From Albifimbria verrucaria (Eukaryota > Ascomycota > Sordariomycetes > Hypocreales > Stachybotryaceae), in the NCBI GenBank assembly GCA_020081605.1, contig JAHREC010000018.1:4340001-4404000 (forward strand): a stretch of DNA of 64,000 nt, given 5' to 3'. Below the pieces are notes generated by a model that did not search any database, had not been told where the DNA came from, and saw nothing but the letters and a program-made list of their open reading frames with translations. Made by a program: the position numbers and the translations under genes. Numbering within the stretch: the stretch's first letter is position 1; every line of letters begins with the position of its first letter. Shown one piece after another: positions 1-11,571 of this stretch.

Positions 1-695
1 TTCTCCTTTCTTATGTAGTGAATCAATAATATTCATAAGTCGACATTCCTTTTTGGCTTACTTCATGTACTCCCTAAAATATCCTGTACGCTGCTGCCCT
101 CCAAGTCACACATTTCTTAAGCAGCAAGATGATTGAAGTTAATAAAAAAAGCGTTTGTTTGCAGTTAGCTATGACTGTTGGAACTATCTGTACAAAAGAA
201 TGACACATGTCAAATGCCAGCTACACCTTCAGCTTTGGCTCTTCCAATTGCCCTCCTGCTCCCCGCTCCCAGCGTTCCTAACCATGCAAACAACATCAAT
301 CAAGTGAGACTGGCCGGTCCTCTTCTTGAGGAGCAGAAGCCACCATGCCTTGACTGTTGGTAAAACCTTGAACTCCCACCCATTTGCCGCAGGATGATTG
401 TGATCCTTCATATTGGCAACCAATAAACCCCTCGCAGAAGCGAAAAAATGATAATAATCCGTACCAAGAAACAGAAGATAGAAATAAGAAATAAGTGACA
501 CAAATAGCATTTGTGTTGTGGGATATCATTCGCTGCTGAGACTTCTATCCTGGTTTGGTCTGCCAAATCGCCCTGAGCGCGCCCTTTTAATGTGTTGTCA
601 AAAGATACGGCCCCTTCATAAATTCATGACATTGTACAATCTAAGCCTCCTCTAAATCTTCGAGCCCCGCCTAGTGTGTGAGGAACTCGTGTTGT
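1..695. other. Downstream flank without a recognised gene
   Basis: This stretch lies 3' of the minus-strand UPF0658 gene. It is comparatively AT-rich at the left edge. The short open frames in it (about 60-95 codons, overlapping on both strands) have no recognisable domain, signal peptide or splice structure. It probably holds the 3' UTR of the neighbouring gene. I see no RNA gene or repeat array. Confidence 0.5.
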
Positions 696-1982
696 TTAGT
701 CGATAGTCATTCGACTGGGTACTTGCGTCTTTACATCTTGAAGGTTGATGGAGTTCAGGTCGGGTTTCTCGTCGATCTTGCGAGACGGGGCGTTGAGATG
801 GGTTTTCAAGCCAGCACCAAAGTTGCGCAGGCAGATGATAGCGTTGATGATAGTTAGTATAATGAGCAGAATGGTGATGACGGCAAAGGCGGTCAGTGAC
901 TTCTTGACAGCCTCGTAGCTATCCCGATAATTGGGCTGGTAGATTCGCACGAGCTTGAAAATAAAGTAGCTCAAGCCACCGAGGTAAAGAACAATGACGG
1001 CTATCATGCCAATCTTATTCTCTCTGCGGGTGAAGAATGCGGCACCGATGAGGATCAGGACGGTAATGGGAATGGTGACAATGGTCAAGGCGAATTCAGG
1101 GTCACGAGTCTTGGTGACTATGACGACGAACTGAATGATGAAACCGAGGAAGAAGAAGAAATCGAACTTCAGAAGCGCAATGTAGATCTGCATAGGGGTT
1201 AGAGCAAGATAGTGGGATCCTCGTGCATGATTATCTTACCTGGTAGTGAAGGAAGCGCTTTCTCATCCTGTAGTCGGCACCAATGGTCTTGAGAATATCC
1301 CAAGCAAATTCCTGGTAAAGTTTCCAGGAGATGAAAGCCATAGCGACAGTAGCAAGTGCGATGATGGCAGGGATGGCAGCCAAATAAGCTCGCACCTCTT
1401 CCCAGATTGACTGGACAGTTTCGCCTTCTTTCAGGGCCCCATATTTCACCAGAACCTTGAGTGCATCTCGAATCTGGTCAACCTGAATAGAGGTATAAAC
1501 CAACATAGCCAGGTTGGCAATGCAGACGCCGATGGCTTGAATGGTATTTTTCGCTCGCAAAGCATCCCAGACAACAACCAGCTCATAAAGGAAACCGAAA
1601 ATGAACAAGGTCAGAAACGTAGGGATCGTCTTGGCCTGGGACTGAACCTCGGGTGTTGTAACGTTGGGTTTTAAAGCCGACTGAAACTGAGCGAAGACGT
1701 AACTGTTATTAAGATTTAGCAAATGTCCTCGAGTTGGGCAAAGCCACAAGGCTTGGGAACTACTCACGCTTCGAAGCACAGGCAGATGATAGCCTGCAGA
1801 CCGGTGACAATCATGAAAGCGGCCGGCCATTTGCTCTTCAAGAATCCAATCTTGTCCCTGTGCATACTGGAAGGCCCTGCCGAGGCAGCGACCAAGCCCT
1901 CGCGATGGGCATAGCCTTGGTTGTAGCCGGGATTCATGTTCGGCTCGGCGAAGGCAGGCTGCTGATACGGAGGCTGGTCCAT
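696..1982 (-). CDS. UPF0658-type Golgi membrane protein, three exons
   Basis: Polytopic membrane protein resembling the fungal UPF0658 Golgi apparatus membrane family, whose biochemical role is not known. Exons on the minus strand are 1982-1768, 1702-1240 and 1187-696. Donors are GTGAGT and GTAAGA; acceptors are AACAG and ATGCAG. The exon lengths sum to exactly 390 codons (389 residues), with no frame break. The N-terminus is a hydrophilic Pro/Gln/Tyr-rich tail with NPGYNQGY-like repeats. About seven hydrophobic segments follow, then a basic tail ending near SRMTID. The start at 1982 is the first ATG of this exon, but the frame stays open upstream with similar Gln/Pro/Tyr-rich sequence to about 2093, where TCTCACAG looks like an acceptor. 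An additional 5' exon is therefore likely and the true N-terminus is longer. Confidence 0.85.
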
Positions 1983-2099
1983 GATCGGGCTCTGAGGGAA
2001 AGTCTGCTGGTCGTAGTGAGGACTATACTGAGGGTAACCGGGATCGTTGCGAAGCGGTGCCTTGCTCGTGTCGAGAGTAGCCAGGATGGGCGACTGTGA

Positions 2100-5000
2100 G
2101 ACTCCGTCCGGGAGTCAGACGGGACGGGCCAGGTGAAGAGGAAGAAGGTTGGTGTGATTCAATCTATCTGATTCGGGGTCGGATTCGAGTGACGACTGGA
2201 TGAAAGCTCCGCAGAGAAATTAGATGGAGAGTGGGCGAGTAATGTCAAGTCGCGAGTCGGAAAGGGACCAGCCCACTTGGTGGAGCGGAGAGATTTCTGG
2301 TGTTGCGCTGAAACGGCGGGCGAAATGGTAGGAAGGATAGGAGGTTAGGAAAAATAATAAGGGATGGTCAACGCGCGTGGGCCGTTGGTACAGATGAACG
2401 AAGGACTGAGAAGCGACGGACGATGGGAAAGGATGAGCAACGATAAAGCGACACAGTAGTCGCGGCAAAGCAGGGACAAAAAGTGAAGGAGCAGGACGGG
2501 GGATGGGATGTAAGAGAAAGGATTGCTGGCCAATGCTGAAACAGGCTGGAGGCAGAAGATCTGTTCGAGGGAGAAGGGAGTCCAGGGGTCTGGCCGTTGG
2601 CATACTAAAGTACTAACATATCTGCGTATGTACCTTCCTCGAGGTACCTTTACCTTACCTTAGTAGCAAATCCCAGAGGGTGAGCACTGGTACGTACCCG
2701 CACTAAGAGGGTGCGACCCTGGCTAAGAGGTTCGTTGCAGGTACCTGGCCTTGGCAGAGCTGAAAGTGCAGCACCGAGGTAGGGGGTACTTTGAGGGGGC
2801 ACGCGCAATGTCTGACACGAATCGATGCACAAGACCACCCGGGCTGGGCGGCAGATGGATGCCACTAATTCTCTGGGCGCATGGCACAGGAGAGGGATTT
2901 CACTTGGGGTTTGGTGATTAGCCAAACGACGCTGCTTGGCTGCGAACTAAGGTAGTTCTCTTGGTGGAGGGCGCCGGCGGAAGGGTCCAGATGACGGGTG
3001 GTGATGTGTAAGTTTGACGCCCGTACGGATATACATCTGCAGCCATCCATCTTTGCCATACATAGTAACGTGTGGACTGTCCCAAGGAGGTGGGGAGGGG
3101 AAGGGGGCTGTTCTGCCGCGGGTTCTTTTTCTTCTGTTCTTTGCTCGCCTTGTTTGGTTTGAAGACCTTCTCTTTGCGACACTGGCTTTCCATGTAAGTA
3201 GGTACAGATACCTGGCCAGGGCGCTACTACCGCTACCTAAGTACCACCTCTGGTTACCTTCACCACTACCACCACCACCACTACCTGCACAATAGCGTCA
3301 GCAACCTTGAAAGCATTGGCCGGGATGCATTGACCTCCAAACCATGGAAACGGTCGCATTATGTCCCAGACGGCTCCGTGGCCCCCTGCATCTGGGCGAT
3401 TCTGTTTTGCTATCCGCGGACCGACCGGGGTTAACTGGAGCAAATCGGTGGGTGGTTCATGCTCCCATTCGCTTCTCCGTAAACAATCCAAGACAGGAGG
3501 AGCGTTTTCATCCACCTGCGCACCATTGCGACTCTCGGTTCCGGATGGGTGCCGCAGCCGTCCAACGTTTGCCGAGCAGCCTTCGCTCGAGGCAGACTGG
3601 CTGGCTCTCCCGTCACTGTACCTCCGACGCTGATCCGCGCACCAACAAGACGCTAGTCCAGCCCATCATCAGGACGGCCTCCAGGGCAGGGCAGAACAGG
3701 ATAGGACCGGCTTGGGCAGGGCAGGGCAGGGCAGGACAGGCCATGCAGCTACCGGGGTTGACCCCGAGTACCTACTGTACCTTAATCTAAAAATGGATCA
3801 GCACCGCCATGGTTTGTGTCATTTCCACCCTACCAGCCACCGCCCATCCCTTGGAAATGAATGCAGCGAGCCACAGTCTGGAATCAACGGCGGCCTTCTC
3901 TACCCTCCATGGTGCCGTTGTACGTCAGGCGATCATGCTGTTGATCTTACCGGCAATGCCTCACTTTCTTCTACTCGGGAGTAAATCGCCACGGAGAAGC
4001 CATCCCGGCGGCCTCCACCGCGGCGAGACACACTGGAGACCAAGCTTCCAGGTCATAGCCTGTACGCACCCACGCCACTGTCACCTTCGTCATCGTGCGG
4101 CTGCAAAGCAAACAAATGCAACCCTGACTGTTGCTTCTGCATAGGACATGCCGAACCATGAACCACCGTTCGCGAGGATGATGATGTAAAGGTGACTACA
4201 GCGCATGATGTCGTGGTCGGTGCTGGCATGCATGAACCTGTCAACCCAATGCCTCCAGACCAGGCGCCTCACTCTAGAGGGGCCTTGGCTCCTGGCTCTT
4301 TTCGATATTTAATTTCAAGCCTCTTCTGCCCTGTCTCGTATCGGGTGATGAGCTGCCAGATACTTGCCTGGAATGAAGGCAGCTCCGTAATAACCTTGTT
4401 AGTCCAAGGCGCCGGAGAAATGGTGGATCGTGGGGAGCACGGTCAATCCACATGGTCGGCATCGTCTGAAAATTTCGACAGCCCAACAAGGACGGTAGAT
4501 CCTTGACGGAGTCCTAAGCTGACGCTGCTGTACTCTGTAGGTTTTCGAGAGGCGGCTCGCTTCGGTCAGTGCATGCACGCTCCCATTGACGCCCTTGCGC
4601 CCCCAAGCGAGTGGAAAGTTTCTCTGCCTCTTGGAATGGTGCCAAAGCTTGACATGGAAGCACCACAATGTTTGTAAGGCGTCGGGCTGTGCAACCGTGT
4701 GTCACAGTAATGAATCTGCGACGGAACTTATAATAACTTCCGCACATTGACGAGATATTCCCGTCACGTGTCTTGCGTCCCCGCGGCGGCATTCTCGACT
4801 TTCCAGGAAAACTCCGGACCCAGACATCCATCTAACAGCCCGTAACCCAACAACGGCCTGGTTAACCGATTCACTCAGCTGAGGTCAGCGGATCCAGCTT
4901 GGACAGGGTCAATTAAGGTCCTTACTGTCAGCAGACGATTAGCCGGAGTGCTGGTCAGACCATGAACTAGCAACACCTGAAGTAACAGGACTTAAAGATG

Positions 5001-5844
5001 CTGTTTACTTTGTATTTACAAGTGTGGAGGATGCAATGCCATCATCGCACTTAACTGATTAGTGTAATTGCAAGAACATGAGTACACGAAGGAATTTCAG
5101 TGTTGATACCATCAACCCTGGTATTTCCAGGCTGTCTCTGCAATTTCGGCCAAGTCATTATTTGGGACATTGACGACAATCCTTGCCCTCTGCCCACTGT
5201 TTCCTTATCATGTTGGGTTGGTGATTACATTCAGCAACATCTCCCTTTTGGCAAATTGTCGTTCTCGTCCGTAAGTTAGTTGTCTGTACTGTTAGACAAA
5301 CAAAACATACCCGTATGTCATGGGTAGTGGCGCTGGTTGGTTGTGGAGATGTGTTGGGGTCATCACATGTCTGCTTCCATGATTTGCTATGGCATACGTG
5401 GAATATGGGCGGGCCATGGTGAACCAACAACCATGAATCCATGCACCATTGCATGTCAATGCTGGGTTTGAATCGCGATGCTCGCTCATACATTCACGTA
5501 GTGGCGGAGAAAAGAGCTCGCAACCACATCCCTGGGCCAACAGTCAGTAGCATCCTCAGAGCTGTTACCCTGTAGGACGGACCGCTTTGGGTACGCGTAG
5601 ACATTTCAACCTCGGATGTTTGGCACGTACTGCGTTAGTGCCAGTTAACCAACTACATCAAGCCAACAGCTTCAACCCAGCTCCCGTGTCATGTGAACTT
5701 TACCAAAGCTCTGCATCCCCCTCATTTCTCAATTGATACCCATTAGTGTCTGTTTTCACCAAAAGCGATACAGCTCTACATCGCCTAATCTTATCCCATA
5801 GCGCAGAGGGTTGCTTGTTGCAAAGACAATTGGACAACGAAGCC
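2100..5844. other. Intergenic region without a recognised gene
   Basis: About 3.7 kb between the UPF0658 gene and the amidase, which are divergent, so it should contain both promoters. Overlapping frames of 60-150 codons occur on both strands, but none shows a domain, a signal peptide or consistent introns. The left end (2600-2800) has several TACCT/AGGTA motifs. A GGGCA array lies near 3.7 kb. Position 3255-3285 holds a short CCACTA-type repeat. Confidence 0.5.
3681..3742. repeat. Imperfect GGGCA/GGACA pentanucleotide array
   Basis: The run reads as units of five bases, mostly GGGCA with GGACA and GAACA variants, interrupted near 3700-3712. It lies in non-coding DNA and is one of many period-5 arrays in the window. 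Confidence 0.85.
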
Positions 5845-7853
5845 ATGTCCCATGCATTCGAGTTCGTCAACTACCCCAAAGCAGTGGAGGGCCCCAAGAC
5901 GAAGTATGAGAGCAACTTTGGAGATAACCCTACCCTGAGAGGGTTTCCGCTCGCTGTGGCTGCCAATGTGTATGTGATGTCGCCGTCGATATCCGCACCA
6001 CCATCCAAATATGAAACTGATTGGGTCTACGTAGCATCTCCCGCCTGTCCATTCTCCAGACTGCTATATGGAATCGTGCGGGATTCGGAAAGATCAAGGA
6101 TATGCAGATCCTTGACGAAGTGCCTGCTAGGTTTGATGTACGTCGCGCAGTGGATCAAATTGGCAGCGAGGATTTATGAAACTGATGCTGCTGTTGCTAG
6201 CCATGTGTGACACCCCTGGGTGAGACGGGTCCAATGCTCGAGTTCGAGGCGCACCTGTTGAAGGCCCAGTACACCGACTCAAGTGCGCGGTACTACACCG
6301 CCAGCGACTACCATGAGATGTACAAGAGTGGCCAGGTTACGCCTCTCCAAGTCGTCGAGGCCCTGCTGCCCTTGACAAAGACGGGCCAAACCCCACCGAG
6401 TGAGTATGCTGACGCCTGGGCCGAAACACACGGCAAGGATCACCTGGCCGTCGAGGCCGCCAAGGCCTCCACAGAGCGATGGGCCGCGGGTAAGCCTCTC
6501 AGCATTCTGGACGGTGTACCCATCGGTGTCAAGGACGATACCGACGTCAAGGGCTACCGCAACCACAATGGTTTGGTGTACATCGAAGGCCTGCCATACT
6601 TCCGAGAAAGAGAAGAGTCCCTATGGCCCGTCAAGAAGCTTCAAGAAGCTGGTGCCATTGTTCTGGGCAAGAACAGAATGCACCAGTTTGGTGCAGGTAT
6701 GTCTGGCGTTTTGACCCCGAAATATGAGCATGACTGACAATGCTGTCTTAGACACCAGCGGCTGCAATGTACGTTCGAGTTCAAATGAAACTCACTTGTC
6801 CTGCACGGGGCAAACTGTGACTAACAGAATGTGCAGGCGTCTCAAGGAACTCCCACAAACCACTTTAACCCAGCCTACTTCCCCGGTGGTTCCTCCTCCG
6901 GCGGTGCCTCCGCGCTCGGCTCCGGCATCGTGCCCATTGTTGTAGGCACTGATGCCGGAGGTAGCATTCGTATACCCGCAGCATACAATGGTGTTTATGG
7001 GTTGAAGCCGAGCCACCACCGTACTGTGAAGATGAGCCATTCCATGGTCGTCATGGGACCTCTGGCCGCCTCCGTCGCCGACCTTACCATAGCATATCGC
7101 CTCATGTCGCAAAGCAACCCGGAGTGCGCCACCCAGGGCCAGTTCGCCCTTTCCCGGCCGCCGGCTCCGTCTGCCAAGCGCGTCATGGGCATCTGCCGTG
7201 AATGGTTCAACCAGGCCGACGCCGACGTCGTCAGCATCTGCGACAAGGCTATCGACTATTTCAAGACTAAGCTCGGCTACGAGGTTATCGACATTGATAT
7301 CCCTTACATCCCTGAGTCGCGAGTTGCTCACGCCCTCATCTGCACCGCCGACCTGTCAGAAAAGGCTCGCCGCACTGTTGGCGGCGGAAGCGACTGGGTC
7401 TCCAAGGTCAGTTACCCCAACCAGATCGTTCTGGCTTCGGCCACCAACACCCGCGCCGCCGATTACTCAAAGGCCAATGCCCTGCGCGAGGTGGTCATGC
7501 GTCACCTTGCCTTCCTTTTCAAGAAACACCCAGGGCTCATGATCATGACACCCACATCGCCTATCAGCGGGTGGCTACGCCAACCAGCCGATGACGCCTA
7601 CGGTACGAGCAACACCAACCTCACGCTGCGCAACATGGCCTTTGTCTGGCTGGCCAACACCACGGGCACACCAGCCGCCACTGCACCGGTAGGTTACGCT
7701 AATGTAGACCATGGCGACGGCAAGATGCCCGTGAGTTTGATGGCCACCGGAGAATGGGGTAGCGAGGAGCAGTTGCTAGCTTGGGCGGGTGAGGCCGAGA
7801 AGTACCTGAATGATGTTTACGAGGAGGCCGTATCCGGCCCAAGACCTGGCTAG
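5845..7853 (+). CDS. Amidase-signature family protein, five exons
   Basis: Amidase (AS family), expected to hydrolyse an amide to a carboxylate and ammonia; the substrate cannot be inferred. Exons are 5845-5969, 6035-6137, 6201-6696, 6752-6768 and 6837-7853, summing to 586 codons (585 residues), a usual length for fungal AS proteins. The start ATG opens [20 protein letters not shown], which fits the family. The catalytic core is visible: lysine in [10 protein letters not shown], the Gly/Ser-rich [10 protein letters not shown] stretch, and [10 protein letters not shown] carrying the nucleophile serine. This fits the Ser-cisSer-Lys triad. Exon 4 is only 17 nt and encodes part of DTSGCN just before the glycine-rich loop. 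No signal peptide is evident, so a cytosolic enzyme is likely. The frame is intact throughout. Splice sites were chosen by phase and by continuity of family-like sequence. Confidence 0.9.
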
Positions 7854-8044
7854 ACGTGAAGAAGGTTGCCAAGAAGGAGGAATAAACCAGACACGCTTTA
7901 ATGCCAAAGTATCCAAGCATAATATATCATGGAACGTGTTGGATAAATCGGTTTGCTGATCTTGTAGCATTACAGTCATTTACGCAATACATAGTGCACA
8001 ACATTGAAAGCTCCCTGCGTAGCTGCTATTTCAATATAATGCTG

Positions 8045-9002
8045 TTACAGGAACTTGGAGGCCATGCTGAGCAGTCCTCCCTGCTGCTGGCCCTGGCTCT
8101 TAAAGTACATCTTCATAGCCACCTCACCAGCCTTCTGGATGGTTGACTCCTTGCTTGCGCCTGAGGACACCTTACCCTTGGCGGCCTTATCATCGAAAAG
8201 CTAGAGCACATGATATCAGAATACGATGATTCTATTACATTGAATCGCGACAAATCTGGGAATGTGTAGGGGAACTTACCTTGCTCGCTTCAGAGAGCGC
8301 CAGGCCGATGAATGCTCCCTGGGATTGTTTTTGGCCAGTCTCGCCCTTGTTGAAGAGCTTCAGAGCCTGGATGGCCGCGGCGGTGCCAAGGCTGTCTTCA
8401 TCGGCATCATCGTCGTCATCGTCATAGGTCTTCTTGTGCTTCTTTACAGCATCTACGAGGTTGGAAAAATGTAAGCATTTTCTGAACGGCGACCCTTCAA
8501 AAGACATGCACATAGATCCTTGTTGGACTTACCATCTTCATCGATGTCCTCGTTCTTGATCTGCGATTTCTTCTGTCCGATAGATCCCAAGATGGAGGAG
8601 AATAAGTCACTGCTGCCAGAGCTGCCTGCTCGTGCGGCTGCTTCCTCTTGGGCGGTGCGGAAGTCATCGTCATCATCGTCATAGCGGCTACCAGAAAAGC
8701 CGCCCCGGCTGGGTAGTTTCCGCCATGAGCGTCTGCATGAATTGATCAGCGCAAATCGCAAAATAATACAGAACTAGCCACAGCCGCTAACGGATCTGAA
8801 GCTTTATTTGGAAGCGACTGACTGTTTCCGCCGGGAAGACCTGCATTGAAGATGGCTCGTCAGTACACACAGCTGACGTGGGGTAGGCATTTGGCGGGGT
8901 AGCTTCCGGCAATGACATACCTGGATTATGATCTTGACCTTGAGCTTGCTGGTTGTTTGCCTGCTCGAGCAATTCCTTGCCGGCGTTGATGAGCTTGTCC
9001 AT
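8045..9002 (-). CDS. Beta-flanking-like acidic protein, five exons
   Basis: Small soluble protein resembling the fungal 'beta-flanking protein' family, whose molecular function is not established. Exons on the minus strand are 9002-8921, 8840-8792, 8732-8533, 8452-8280 and 8200-8045, giving 220 codons (219 residues). It starts MDKLINAGKELLEQANNQQ. A central Tyr-Asp-rich segment (YDDDDDDFRTAQEEAA) is followed by an SSILGSIGQKKSQI stretch, a second Asp-rich run, and a conserved helical part ending SMASKFL. Donors are GTATGT, GTTAGC, GTAAGT and GTAAGT. The third exon's reading (RSWRKLPSRGGFSGSRY) is set by phase and is the least certain part. There is no membrane segment or signal peptide. Confidence 0.82.
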
Positions 9003-9171
9003 GGTGTGTTTTGGATGGTAAGTGTATCTGTCGTTCGAGAAACGGGGAATGCCCTTGAGTGATGGGTGTTTGTTGTATGTGGATGTTGTAAGTCCAGCTG
9101 GACGAAGCTTTGGTCTTCCCTTTATGTGCAGCTTGGATTACGTATCGTAGTGTGTGTGCTAAGGAAGGCAC

Positions 9172-9196
9172 TACCTACCTACCTACCCACCTACCT
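9172..9196. repeat. (CCTA)n microsatellite
   Basis: Six near-perfect CCTA units ending in CCTAAGG. The complementary TAGG unit recurs about 190 bp to the right, giving an inverted arrangement. Confidence 0.85.
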
Positions 9197-9381
9197 AAGG
9201 TATACAGGTGATGTGGGGTAAGGAACATGTAAGGTACACTCTGCGCCAAAGATACCTACCTGATTCAGCTTTGCCTTCGCCTGCCTTGGTAGGTAGACTG
9301 AATGGTGAAGCTTCTGCCAGGGAAGAGAGAGGAGATACAGACACAGGCCTAAACAAGGATTGTTGTATAAACCCGATACTG

Positions 9382-9401
9382 TAGGTAGGTAGGTAGGTAC
9401 T
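9382..9401. repeat. (TAGG)n microsatellite
   Basis: Five TAGG units followed by TACTG. It is the reverse complement of the CCTA run at 9172-9196, so the pair could form a stem or reflect slippage in the same motif. Confidence 0.85.
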
Positions 9402-9955
9402 GTCTGAGGTAGGCTTGGAGATAGATTATTTGCAGTGCTTCAACGAGCGAGTTGCAGCGTGATTCAAAAACCGCTTCTCGCGTGCTTGATTGATGCCCAA
9501 AACCTACCTACATATCCGCCCCTGTACCACACTCATATGTCCATCCTGAACCAAAGGGTGTGCGACCCTCATAAAGGCGTTCGATTCTCATTCCCTATCC
9601 AAGATTCTAATCACGTACGTAGGTAAGGTAAGATTTCTGTCATAAAGCCTATTTCCCAAGCATTCTCGTTTCTCCCGTTGTCGTAAAAAAAAAAAAAAAC
9701 ATTGCTTCAGAAACCGCCAAAGCTAACCTGCGAGTAGCATCCCCTTTGCTCCGGTAAGCGATGCCCAATGGTATCATGGTGTGTTATGTGCCGCAATAAA
9801 GCCAGCCCCGGGCTGCAAAACCCACGATGCCGTCCTGCCGTTTCCGTGTACTAACGCCAGTGCATGTGCCCCTTCATCTAAACGTCCAAACTCCGGTAAC
9901 GCCCTTCGAGAAATATTTCCCCTCTTTCAGCCCTAATATAGCCTGCCCATCTCAC

Positions 9956-11571
9956 CTAGCCTACCATCTGCTCCGTGCTCTGCATCTGGTGTCCTGCGTT
10001 GGCATTGTTTCTCTTTTTCTCCTTCTTAGCCCACCGAAGGCCGCACGCGTTACACAGCGTCTTCGGTCCGCTCGGGCCCTTCCTCCATTCGGGGAATCCA
10101 AGGTTCCTGTCTATTGTTAGCACATGTTCATGTCATGGTACAGCCATAGGCATGTAGCCACGAGATTCTAGACGCAACATACCGCAATCCGTGCACACGT
10201 ATTCCTCTGACGTCTTGAGCTTCTTCTTCTTCTCTCCCGTTCGTGGATCCCTATCCACAGGAATGGCGATTCCTACGTCACCTTTGATAAGCGTTGGGCT
10301 GGCGTTTCCAGTGGTGATGCCGCGGCTACGTTCTCCTTCAATGTAACGTAAACCGGTGAGCATCTCAATCGTGTCTGTGTGGGAATTACCCTCGTAGCGT
10401 GCCATTTTATCCCGCAGGGAATCAGGTCGATTCTCTGCCGCGGCTCCTTCCAGGTTCTCCCGGGTCAGCGCAATGTTCATGGCGTTCCTGTCAGCCTGAG
10501 ACAAAACCCTTTCATTGGTACCGTTGCTGCCGAGGTAGAAAGGCGTCGATGATGCACCCGTGCCCTCTGACGGCGTTATTTCCGATCTGCTTTCCTGGCT
10601 TTGCATCCATTGTTTTTGTGCCTCGTCGGCGTCGGCCTCCTCTTCTCTCCGTAGCTCGGCAATGCGGCGCCTGAGCCGCTCATTTTCGATCTTGTGCTCG
10701 AGGAAAGAATCGAGAAGACCGGCATTTTTAGTGGGGTAAGGCCGTGCCATCATGAATACGGCCTGGCAGAAGGGCGACTGGTTGCTAGGATTCGGCGCGA
10801 ACTTGGCCGAGGCAATGTGCGCATGGCCCACGGTTTCGAATATGGCGTAAGCTCCATCCTTCTTCTTCAATCGATAAAATAACCTGAGAGGGTTGCCCGA
10901 TGCGATGGATTCGTTGAGCTCCGCGACGAAGACGCCCTGATCGTCAGTGTGAATCAAGTCCTTGAGAAAGACATCTTGGATTTCCTCAGTGGTGTAACCG
11001 GTCAGGCTGGTGATGTTGGGGAAGCGTATTTGATACGGCCATTGGCATCGAGGATCTGCAAAAAGTCCTTTAGCTCTTCAACGACTTTGGCAGGCCAGTT
11101 TCTCCTCTTGGTAAATTCGGTGAGAGTGTTGCCGGCGGCGAGGCCCATGTGGGCGAAGGAACTGGGCGGCACCGGCCCCGCACCAGGAACGTTGTTGGCG
11201 GCGGTGTTGAACTGGTTCTCGGCGCGGGCGACTGCATCTTCGGTGGCGACGGAGTCGTTGTTGTCGGGGTTGTAGGACTGTGATAAGCTTGCGGCGTCGT
11301 CGACGCCGTCGAGGTTCATGACCATGTCGCTGAAGGGGCCAACCATGTCGTTTTCAAGCAATGCCATAAGGTCGCTGCCGTCCTGGCCGGTCGCACCGAT
11401 CTGCAAGGGATCAGTGAGCGAACGCAAAGTCGGGTCGGGAGCGGTAGCTACCTGACCGGGATCGAGGTCTGGCAATGAACCGAGATCTAGGTTGGTGAAG
11501 CCGTAGACGTTGGCGTTGGGGGTGGTGGTGGAGGAGGAGGGGCCCGTGGGACATGGCTGCGGTGCTTTCAT
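9956..11571 (-). CDS. wc-2: White collar 2 (PAS + GATA zinc finger), two frame breaks
   Basis: Subunit of the White Collar complex, the nuclear transcription factor that with WC-1 mediates blue-light and clock responses. The Gly/Asn/Asp-rich N-terminus is followed by a PAS domain (from [17 protein letters not shown] through [16 protein letters not shown]), a coiled-coil-like segment ([17 protein letters not shown]), a basic stretch, and a GATA finger whose four cysteines are in CTDCG and LCNACG. The finger is split by an intron (donor GTATGT after 10183, acceptor CAG before 10106). The last exon ends at the TAG at 9956. Two bases appear to be missing: one in CCCC at 11018-11021 (PAS) and one in CCCC at 10091-10094 (finger). 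Allowing for both, the gene is exactly 514 codons (513 residues), a little short for WC-2. Rad50 is divergent upstream. Confidence 0.93.

Larger units (their letters stand above)
9003..9955. other. Intergenic region with AGGTA/CCTA repeats
   Basis: About 950 bp between the 5' end of the beta-flanking-like gene and the 3' end of wc-2. It contains the CCTA and TAGG tetranucleotide runs listed separately and a 15-base A run at 9685-9699. No coding sequence is supported. Confidence 0.6.

Noticed and set aside
2220..2603. 127-codon minus-strand open frame upstream of the UPF0658 gene
   Set aside because: Low-complexity Pro/Ser/Leu sequence that looks like translated leader or promoter DNA. It may overlap a real 5' exon of the neighbouring gene, but not in this frame.
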